Shown: one piece after another, positions 57,284-64,000 of the stretch | Numbering within the stretch: position 1 is the stretch's first letter | Layout: each line of letters begins with the position of its first letter | Assembly: GCF_010435915.1 (NCBI RefSeq) | Contig: NZ_JAAFZH010000012.1 | Coordinates: 164,596-228,595, forward strand | Source: Spirosoma terrae | Lineage (GTDB): Bacteria > Bacteroidota > Bacteroidia > Cytophagales > Spirosomataceae | DNA length: 64,000 bases | Direction: 5' to 3' | Translations under genes and position numbers: made by a program | Notes under the pieces: generated by a model | The model's input: the letters and a program-made list of their open reading frames with translations, nothing else | Told to the model about the DNA's origin: nothing | Databases searched by the model: none

Positions 57284-58917
57284 CAGAAAGTGAGTGCCAT
57301 CTTAACAGCTTCATAAGCATTAAGCAGGCCACCCGACCGACTCAATGCGTTGAAAGCAACAGACTGGCTTGACCGGCCCGGTTTTTGGACCGAAAAGCTC
57401 GGCTTATAGCTACTTTTAAGCAGAATGTCTTTTACCTGAACAGCTGTTAGCTTAGGGAAGTAGGAACGTAGCAAAGCAGCAACCCCGGCTACGTGCGGAG
57501 CCGCCATACTGGTTCCAGAAAAAGATGCGTACTGATTATTCGGTACGGTCGATACGATATCGGTACCCGGCGCAAAAATATCAACCATTGCCAAACCGTA
57601 GCTCGACGAGCGAGCCACCAACCCCGTGTTCAGCTGCCAGGTATTATTGCCCACAACCAGTACGTTCTTAGCCAGTTGACCGTTTTCATATTTTGCCGAT
57701 GGGAAGGCCGGAATTGAATCAATATTTTCGCCATTATTTCCGGCAGCGTGAACAATGAGCACATCATGTTCTTCGGCAAAACGAATAGCCGCGTCGACCT
57801 GCTCTTTAAAGGGCGATAGACGCTTCCCAAAACTCATATTGATCACTTTTGCTCCATTCTCGACAGCGTATCGAATGCCATTTGCTACGTCCTTATCGCG
57901 TTCGTCGCCATTAGCGGGTACTACAGCAATCATCATGATGCGAGCATTATCGGCAATTCCATCAACACCCAGGCCATTACCACGTTTAGCCGCAACAATA
58001 CCGGCCACATGCGTCCCATGAACCGCCAACTGCTGCGACTGGCCGATTTTCAGAGTCGGGCTACCATAGTATCGTTCCGAAAGATTAGCGGGATCATCAC
58101 CAACTTCTTGCCGGGGATTGTAATCAGGATTGTAGGCAATATCAGCATCGCTGGCAGTTATTTTCCGAAACAATGCCCAATTCTGATGCACTATCTGGAC
58201 ATATTTGCGGAAAGAACCATAAGCCGGGTTATACGTACTAGCCAGCAAGTTTCGAACAGCCAGAAGTAATGAATCGCCCTTCACATCCACACTACGTATT
58301 TTTTGCTGCGACAGTAGAGTATCCGACAATAACGCTCCTAGTTGTGTTGCTGCCTGCCAGAATTTAGCCGTATCGGCCAAAGCAATACGTTTTTGCCGGA
58401 CGGACTCATAGCGTTGCAGAAAAACAGGCTTGGCAGCCTGATACGTATCGTACTGCCTCTGTTCGGCTGGAGATAGCTTCGTCCGGTCGGCTTTATCGTA
58501 TTTATCTTTCAGCAAAACATATGTCTGCGTAATTTCTGGCTGATCGTATTCATACGTAGTACCATCTTTAGCGCCCATAAAATTCCAGCCGTTTCGATCG
58601 TCGGTATAGCCGTTTTTATCATCGTCGGTATTATTATCCGATATTTCGTTCGGGTTTTCCCAGATTACGTCCCGCAAATCTTCATGATTAACATCGACGC
58701 CCGAATCAAGTATCCCCACAATTACCGGAACCGACTTCCGATTTTTTAAAAGATCGTACGCCCGCTGTAAATTAATACCCGCTACGGAGTCGGTAACGGG
58801 GTCAAGATACTGCCAATTGGCGGGCGGTTGACGACGATTTTGAGTCTGTCCAGCGGTGGGTAAGAACAATAATAAGCACCAGCAGGCATAATATATAAGC
58901 ATCGATCTATTCATCAA
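57283..58917 (-). CDS. Secreted subtilisin-like (S8) serine protease
   Basis: A 544-residue exported protease. The signal peptide covers about 1-25. The catalytic triad is D71 (GILDSGVD), H300 (HGTHVAG) and S470 (SGTSMAAP). Between D71 and H300 there are 229 residues, far more than the few dozen in subtilisin. This stretch is charged and largely helical (about 115-265) and includes a Ca2+-like NTDDDKNGYTDD motif. Such insertions occur in Bacteroidota subtilases. No type IX secretion tail is seen. It is transcribed alone, and its stop codon lies within an AACCGGGATT repeat. Confidence 0.92.
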   Translation of the reverse strand: MMNRSMLIYYACWCLLLFLPTAGQTQNRRQPPANWQYLDPVTDSVAGINLQRAYDLLKNRKSVPVIVGILDSGVDVNHEDLRDVIWENPNEISDNNTDDDKNGYTDDRNGWNFMGAKDGTTYEYDQPEITQTYVLLKDKYDKADRTKLSPAEQRQYDTYQAAKPVFLQRYESVRQKRIALADTAKFWQAATQLGALLSDTLLSQQKIRSVDVKGDSLLLAVRNLLASTYNPAYGSFRKYVQIVHQNWALFRKITASDADIAYNPDYNPRQEVGDDPANLSERYYGSPTLKIGQSQQLAVHGTHVAGIVAAKRGNGLGVDGIADNARIMMIAVVPANGDERDKDVANGIRYAVENGAKVINMSFGKRLSPFKEQVDAAIRFAEEHDVLIVHAAGNNGENIDSIPAFPSAKYENGQLAKNVLVVGNNTWQLNTGLVARSSSYGLAMVDIFAPGTDIVSTVPNNQYASFSGTSMAAPHVAGVAALLRSYFPKLTAVQVKDILLKSSYKPSFSVQKPGRSSQSVAFNALSRSGGLLNAYEAVKMALTF

Positions 58918-58974
58918 ACGTAACGTATTTCTCTACAATACGGATTTAGTCATGATCTAGTATATACTAAACAA

Positions 58975-59003
58975 AAAGGCTTCCTGAAATTCAGGAAGCC
59001 TTT
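58975..59003 (-). terminator. Terminator after the second susD
   Basis: AAAGGCTTCCTGAA (58975-58988) pairs with 58990-59003 around one base. On the minus strand it is followed by TTTTTGT. It lies 22 bases beyond the SusD stop codon at 59025 and ends the second susCD operon. Confidence 0.85.
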
Positions 59004-59024
59004 CTTAATCGGTCAAGCTACGAA

Positions 59025-60632
59025 TTAATAGCCTGGGTTTTGTTGTTTTGCCAGCGTTGGGTTGTTAATCAACTCCTCCGCCGGAATCGGCCACAAGAAG
59101 CGGAAATCGCTGTATGGAACAGCTGGCTCTCTTGTAAATGTTGTTGTTGAGTTGTTGGTATACAACGGAGCAAAATTCGAGATGGCAATAGCCGCTTTCG
59201 ATGGAATACCATCAGCCTGCTTGAAATCAGCATCCTGAGCCAGACGGTGAATGTCGTGCCAACGCAAACCTTCGGCCAGGAATTCAGGGCGACGCTCATT
59301 GATGATAGCCCGTACTAAATCCTTGTTCGTAGCAAAGCTGGCTGCCGTATACTGGTCAGCAGGCGTTTGTACTGCGCGGTTCCGAACAGCACTCAACAGC
59401 GCTAATGCACGGGTATCAACACCTGTGCTGGTACGAGCAATTGCTTCAGCCAGGTTCAACAAGACTTCGGCATAACGAATAATCGGTGCATTTTCCGAAC
59501 GAGTCGTTACGTCAGGGTACTTCCGTGTAAAGTTTCCGCCTTTACCGGCTGATCCAGGCGTATCCTGCGCAATAGCCGAGGCTGCTTTACGCAAATCACC
59601 TGCCGGGAAAAATGGCTGATTCCAGAGAATAGGGCTAATCAATACAATACCCCGACCATTTGTACTTACCGCTGAATACATAGCTGCCATAGCACCGTTG
59701 GTTCCGGCATTATCAACGTCGTTATTTTCCATTGAGAAAATAGATTCGCTGTTGCTTTTATTCGCCGAGCCAAATGCGCCCAGTGGCGAAGCAGTCAGTG
59801 CATAAGCACCAACTGGACTGGTAAACGGAGCGGCCGTTGAAACTAGTTTATTAGCTTCTTTAATCACTTCAGCCCAGTTGTTCTGATGCAACCGAACCCG
59901 CGTTTTCAGAGCAATAGCAGCTCCTTTCGTCGCACGAGTAATTTTGAGGTTACCAGTCCGTGTGTCAGGAAGTTTTTCCTCTGCGTAGTTGAGATCTTCA
60001 ATGATCTTGTCGTAGCATTCAGCAACGGTATTACGTCCTTGCTTTAGCGCTTCATCAACCGATGCACCACCCGTAACAGCTGTTGTCCGGTAAGGAACAC
60101 CACCGGCAGCAGCCGTTGGGTTATCACTGTAAGGACGCGAGAAGTTCACCAGTAGATAGTGATGAGCCATGGCACGTAGCAGGCGACATTCCGCTTCGTA
60201 TACATCAATCTGGGCCTGAGTCAACGCAGTTGAAGGCTGAACCGTTTTCAAGCCGGCAATCACAATATTGGCCCGGTTGATCATGGCATACGCATTCTGC
60301 CAGTAATATACGTTGTTAGGCTGCGTTGGGTCATAGTTGTTCTGGTACGTAATACCATAGAACGTAGCAGCCAGCGCCATGTCTTCGCCCCGCATATCAC
60401 CCTGCTCAATATGAGCAGCACCAAACGTATAACCCCGTACAGCATTACCGGCGTAAAAACCAGACTGGCCACCATCGTATACACCAGCTACCGCCAGCGC
60501 AATACGTTCGGGAGTTTGGAACGCCGTAGTCTCGGAGAGAGCCGTCTGCGGGTCCAGGTTGTTCACTTCGCAGGAGGTCAGCAAAAGCGTCCCGCTAAGT
60601 GCAGTAAGGATATATGTTTTTTTGAAATTCAT
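59025..60632 (-). CDS. RagB/SusD-type surface lipoprotein, second pair
   Basis: A 535-residue SusD-like nutrient-binding lipoprotein. The lipobox is LLLTSC with Cys at residue 21. Hallmarks are AECRLLRAMAHHYLLVNFSRPYSD (about 145-168), RYAEVLLNLAEAIARTS and the C-terminal IINERRPEFLAEGLRWHDIHRL. It lies 12 bases downstream of its SusC partner on the minus strand. Similarity to the first SusD is limited to family features, so the two pairs probably bind different ligands. Confidence 0.94.
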   Translation of the reverse strand: MNFKKTYILTALSGTLLLTSCEVNNLDPQTALSETTAFQTPERIALAVAGVYDGGQSGFYAGNAVRGYTFGAAHIEQGDMRGEDMALAATFYGITYQNNYDPTQPNNVYYWQNAYAMINRANIVIAGLKTVQPSTALTQAQIDVYEAECRLLRAMAHHYLLVNFSRPYSDNPTAAAGGVPYRTTAVTGGASVDEALKQGRNTVAECYDKIIEDLNYAEEKLPDTRTGNLKITRATKGAAIALKTRVRLHQNNWAEVIKEANKLVSTAAPFTSPVGAYALTASPLGAFGSANKSNSESIFSMENNDVDNAGTNGAMAAMYSAVSTNGRGIVLISPILWNQPFFPAGDLRKAASAIAQDTPGSAGKGGNFTRKYPDVTTRSENAPIIRYAEVLLNLAEAIARTSTGVDTRALALLSAVRNRAVQTPADQYTAASFATNKDLVRAIINERRPEFLAEGLRWHDIHRLAQDADFKQADGIPSKAAIAISNFAPLYTNNSTTTFTREPAVPYSDFRFLWPIPAEELINNPTLAKQQNPGY

Positions 60633-60644
60633 GAGATCGTTCGT

Positions 60645-63600
60645 TTAAAAACCAATGTTGACGCCAAAGGTCATTAAGCGCATTTGGGCGTTTGTGTTGT
60701 AGTCAATACCGGTTTGGCTATTGTTATCAAAATCACCGTTTACGTTAGCGCTCAACTCAGGATCAAGTCCTTTGTATTTGGTGAACGTAAAGGCATTTTG
60801 AACCTGCGCAAAAAGGCGCACTGAACTGACGGCAAAAGCTCCTTTGGGTAGTACCGACTTAGGAATCGTATAGCCCAGAATGATATTCTGAATACGGATA
60901 AAGTCTCCGTTCTCAACGAAACGGCTGATAGCATTACCTGTTTGGTTGGTGATACCACTCTTCGACAGAACAAGCTTTGGAACGTCAGTCACGTCACCTT
61001 CTTTTTGCCAACGGCTCAGGATTTCGCGGCTGTTGTTATTGAAGTCCTGGTTCAACAACGTTTCCTGACGAGTTACGTTCAGGATTTTGTTACCGCCCTG
61101 GAAACGAACGAATACTTCCAGATCCAGTCCTTTGTAGCTAAACGAATTGGTTAAGCCACCGAAATATTTAGGGTTGGTATTCCCTAAAATTACCCGGTCG
61201 GCAGTGGCACTAAGGGCCGCACCGTTTGTGTTTGTCAGGCTAGTTGGGTTGGTTGGATCATAGAACGAGTAACCGGTTGACGCAATGTCACGCTGAACAA
61301 TACGTCCATCACCTTTATAGTACATCGGGTTACCATTGGCAGAGTTTACACCGGCATACCGATAGCCATACAATGCACCCACTGATTCGCCAACCCGGTT
61401 GATGTTATACGTGAAGACAATGTCCTGATCGACACCTTCGTTGTTTTTATTCAACGAGGTAATCCGGTTGTTCAGGGCCGTGAAATTAGCACTTATGTTC
61501 CAACGGAAACTATTGCGGTTGATAGCCTCAAAACTAACAGCGGCTTCGAAGCCCTGGTTGATCATCGACCCTACGTTCCGATTGATCGAGTTATTTGGAA
61601 TACCTACTGAGCTTGGGGTTGGAGCCGCCAGAATCAGACCATCGATGTTGTTACGGAAGTAGTCGAAGCTAGCGGTAATCCGGTTATTCAGGAAGCCCAG
61701 ATCAACACCATAGTCTTCTTTCTTACTACGTTCCCAACGTAGAGTCGGGTTGCCCGCCTGGCTGAAACCAATACCATTTTGCGACGCATACTGAGCCGAT
61801 CCGAACGTACCAACGTATGGGAAGCTACCGATATCGGTGTTACCTACTTCGGCGTAGCTGGCGCGAATTTTGATATCATTCATAACCCGGCCTACACTTG
61901 AGTTTTTGTAAAAATCCTCCTGTGATAAGCGGTAACCAACCGATCCACCCAGGAAGGTACCCCGACGGTTTGCTACTGGTAATGATGACAGACCATCGTT
62001 ACGAGCACTGAACGAAGCCAGATACTTATCACGGAATCCGTACTGAATACGACCAAAGTAGGAGTCAAATCCATTCGGAACGAACGTACCACTTGATGTC
62101 TGTGTAGCGTACGATCCCGAAATCAGACCATTCTGCTGGAAAAATAAATCTGAGAAGCCCTGACCACCTGCTGTAAATGACGAGGTCGTTGTTTTCTGGT
62201 ATTCGGTACCCAATGTCAGGTTGATGTTATGTCCACCAAAATCCCGATCAAAATTCAGTACGTTCTGCCAGTTCCAGCGTAGTACTTCCCGAGATACCTG
62301 GCTAACCAAACCATTGCTGCCACGGCCATCGCCATGACGAGGATCCCATTTCTGGAAACTACGAACACCGGTATAGTCAGCGCCAAGCTGTGTACGGATA
62401 CTCAACCCATCCAGAAGATTAACTGACAGATAACCCGTTGGTAAAACACGCGTTGTTGTTGCGTTGAATGTGTTGTTGGCAATAACGAATGCGATGTTTG
62501 TATAGTTGTTATCAATGTTCCGTGTATTGGCACCCCGACCTAAAATAGAGTTATCAGGCGAGATGTTGTAACCCGTTGGGTGCGTAGCATCGAAAACAGG
62601 TACGTTCGGGAATAAACGAGCGGCTGCGGTTAAGTTACCAGACAAGGCACTCGATCCAGTGTTCAGACCGTTGTTAGATGTCCGGGCAACCTGCACTTTC
62701 ATCCCTACCGTAATGAATTTATTGATGTTATGATCAATATTGGTCAGGAATGAGAAACGAGTCTGATCGTTTGGCTTGATAGCGCCAACCTGCTTGTTGA
62801 AACCTAACGAATAGTAGTACGATGTTTTTTCGCCACCACCCGTTACGCTCAGGTTGTAGTTTTGTGATGAACCTCTGCGAAGAATTTCATTCTGCCAATC
62901 GGTGTTCGTGTTGTTGGCATCCATGAAAGCAATAGGCTGTCCACCAGCATTAGCGCTTTTCTCGTTTGAAATAGCAACGAACTGCTGTGCATCCAGCAGA
63001 TCAAACCGCTTCACAACGGTTGAACTACCGCCCTGAATATCAAGGTTTACTTTAACACCCGAGTTTTTCTTACCCTTCTTGGTGGTAATCAGAATAACAC
63101 CATTGGCAGCCCGAGAACCATAGATCGCCGTAGCAGCACCATCTTTCAGTACTTCATACGATTCAATATCCTGTGGGTTGATATCCCCCAGTGGGTTCGT
63201 TGGTGTAACACCACTTTGGTTACCCGTAATAACAGGTACACCATCAACAACGATCAGCGGATTGGAACCAGAAGAAATCGAGTTTGTACCCCGAATACGT
63301 ATTACCGGGGCTTGGCCCAGAATACCCGACGGAACCGTAACCTGTACACCGGCAGCCCGGCCAGCCAATTGCTGGTCAAAGCTCGGAGTTGCCAGGTTCG
63401 CCAGCGCATTTCCGTTGATAGTTGAGATGGATGACGTTACGCGCTGACGCTGCTGGGTACCGTATCCAATAACCACAACTTCGCTTAACTGTTGCTGATC
63501 GCCCGATAAGACCACATCAATAGTAGTACGTCTGCCGATAGCGACTTCCTGCGACGTATAACCGATGTAGCTGAAAACTAACGTATTGTTGGCTGAAGTG

Positions 63601-63791
63601 CTAAGGTTGTAATTACCCTGAGCGTCTGTAGTCGTTCCACGTTGAGAACCTTTTACCTGCACGGTTACTCCTGGTAAAGGAGAACCATCATCTGATGAAG
63701 TGACGCGTCCACTTATCGTTACATCCTGCGCCAATACAGGCAAACAGAAGAGCAACGAAAGTAGCCAGCTTCCCAATAAAATTTTGTGCAT
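60645..63791 (-). CDS. SusC/RagA-type TonB-linked outer-membrane protein, second pair
   Basis: A 1048-residue SusC-like importer. It has a signal peptide to about residue 22 (LFCLPVLAQ), a carboxypeptidase-like domain (about 24-98), the plug with VVVIGYGTQQRQRVTS and AIYGSRAANGVILITTKKGK, and a long barrel ending LMTFGVNIGF. The first 70 residues are nearly the same as in the other SusC (ILLGSWLLSLLFCLP, then SGRVTSSDDGSPLPGV), while the barrel differs. The leader before the ATG is also shared. Promoter box TAGATTTG lies about 50 bases upstream. Confidence 0.95.
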   Translation of the reverse strand: MHKILLGSWLLSLLFCLPVLAQDVTISGRVTSSDDGSPLPGVTVQVKGSQRGTTTDAQGNYNLSTSANNTLVFSYIGYTSQEVAIGRRTTIDVVLSGDQQQLSEVVVIGYGTQQRQRVTSSISTINGNALANLATPSFDQQLAGRAAGVQVTVPSGILGQAPVIRIRGTNSISSGSNPLIVVDGVPVITGNQSGVTPTNPLGDINPQDIESYEVLKDGAATAIYGSRAANGVILITTKKGKKNSGVKVNLDIQGGSSTVVKRFDLLDAQQFVAISNEKSANAGGQPIAFMDANNTNTDWQNEILRRGSSQNYNLSVTGGGEKTSYYYSLGFNKQVGAIKPNDQTRFSFLTNIDHNINKFITVGMKVQVARTSNNGLNTGSSALSGNLTAAARLFPNVPVFDATHPTGYNISPDNSILGRGANTRNIDNNYTNIAFVIANNTFNATTTRVLPTGYLSVNLLDGLSIRTQLGADYTGVRSFQKWDPRHGDGRGSNGLVSQVSREVLRWNWQNVLNFDRDFGGHNINLTLGTEYQKTTTSSFTAGGQGFSDLFFQQNGLISGSYATQTSSGTFVPNGFDSYFGRIQYGFRDKYLASFSARNDGLSSLPVANRRGTFLGGSVGYRLSQEDFYKNSSVGRVMNDIKIRASYAEVGNTDIGSFPYVGTFGSAQYASQNGIGFSQAGNPTLRWERSKKEDYGVDLGFLNNRITASFDYFRNNIDGLILAAPTPSSVGIPNNSINRNVGSMINQGFEAAVSFEAINRNSFRWNISANFTALNNRITSLNKNNEGVDQDIVFTYNINRVGESVGALYGYRYAGVNSANGNPMYYKGDGRIVQRDIASTGYSFYDPTNPTSLTNTNGAALSATADRVILGNTNPKYFGGLTNSFSYKGLDLEVFVRFQGGNKILNVTRQETLLNQDFNNNSREILSRWQKEGDVTDVPKLVLSKSGITNQTGNAISRFVENGDFIRIQNIILGYTIPKSVLPKGAFAVSSVRLFAQVQNAFTFTKYKGLDPELSANVNGDFDNNSQTGIDYNTNAQMRLMTFGVNIGF

Positions 63792-63837
63792 AAATCAGTA
63801 GTTGTTAAAAAAATATTAAAATTTAAAAATGGGACCG

Positions 63838-63845
63838 CAAATCTA
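63838..63845 (-). promoter_or_regulatory. Promoter -7 box for the second susC
   Basis: CAAATCTA on the plus strand is TAGATTTG on the minus strand, an exact TAnnTTTG -7 box, 47 bases before the susC start. I see no clear -33 box at the right distance. The remaining bases to the window edge are AT-rich and hold no gene. Confidence 0.45.
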
Positions 63846-64000
63846 CTATATTGATAAGATATTTCAGCTTATAGATAAAGGATTTTTTCCTATATGGTCT
63901 TTTTTAAGAACAAAGTTTTGCTAAAAAGGACCTCCAGTAGAGCGTCTGGCGCGATTTTGTATGTTTAAAAATTCAGAACTGCCAGTGGCGATTTCATCTT

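Noticed and set aside
57283..58917. Type IX secretion C-terminal domain on the subtilase
   Set aside because: The protein ends soon after the catalytic domain, so no sorting domain is present.
1..64000. tRNA, rRNA or complete insertion sequence
   Set aside because: No cloverleaf, rRNA-like sequence or transposase reading frame was recognised anywhere in the window, although short RNAs could be missed by eye.

Overview
The window reads as chromosomal DNA of a Bacteroidota bacterium, most likely a Cytophagales member close to Spirosoma. Supporting signs are two SusC/SusD pairs, a DUF4290 gene next to murA, DUF4856/imelysin/HTTM genes, head-GIN (DUF2807) and DUF1684 proteins, promoter boxes of the Bacteroidota type TAnnTTTG, and almost no Shine-Dalgarno sequences. 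Base composition is near 50% G+C. No rRNA, tRNA, CRISPR array, prophage or insertion sequence was recognised.

Layout. 0.3-6 kb: MATE exporter, DUF4290 protein, murA, an EEP-family hydrolase, a small unknown protein and a ferritin-like PA2169 protein. 6-9 kb: aldo/keto reductase, TetR regulator and a divergent FAD monooxygenase with twin operator-like palindromes between them. 8.8-12.2 kb: tyrA and an aminotransferase interrupted by a low-GC GxxExxY gene, then a Nudix hydrolase. 12.2-19.1 kb: CE15-like esterase, small lipoprotein, nucleoside hydrolase, M28 peptidase, a protein resembling a degenerate FtsZ, and two thioredoxin-like proteins.

19.3-31.9 kb is a potassium-supply island. An NtrC-type response regulator is followed by a control region, a 27-residue peptide, kdpF, kdpA, kdpB, kdpC, an outer-membrane porin, a KdpD reduced to its N-terminal sensor half, a separate HAMP/PAS histidine kinase overlapping it by 4 bases, and a Kup transporter. 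The usual KdpD/KdpE pair is thus replaced by a split sensor and a sigma-54-type regulator.

32.1-38.4 kb: DUF4856 lipoprotein, imelysin-like lipoprotein, HTTM membrane protein and a FecA-like TonB receptor, probably one metal-acquisition operon. 38.6-42.7 kb (minus strand): SulP transporter, small coiled-coil protein, and an OmpR-type two-component pair. 43.2-48.2 kb: a six-gene run (sterol desaturase family, DUF1684, unknown, methionine-type aminotransferase, carboxymuconolactone-decarboxylase-like, SDR), preceded by a promoter and terminator that may define a small RNA or attenuated leader. 48.7-53.4 and 59.0-63.8 kb: two SusC/SusD pairs pointing towards each other, flanking a DUF2807 protein, two SDRs, an outer-membrane barrel and a subtilase.

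The most unusual layer lies between genes. Many gaps are filled by long, often perfect inverted repeats. One dispersed family starts with AACCGGGATT and sits directly against start or stop codons of five genes. The 5-mers ACGTA/TACGT also look strongly over-represented.
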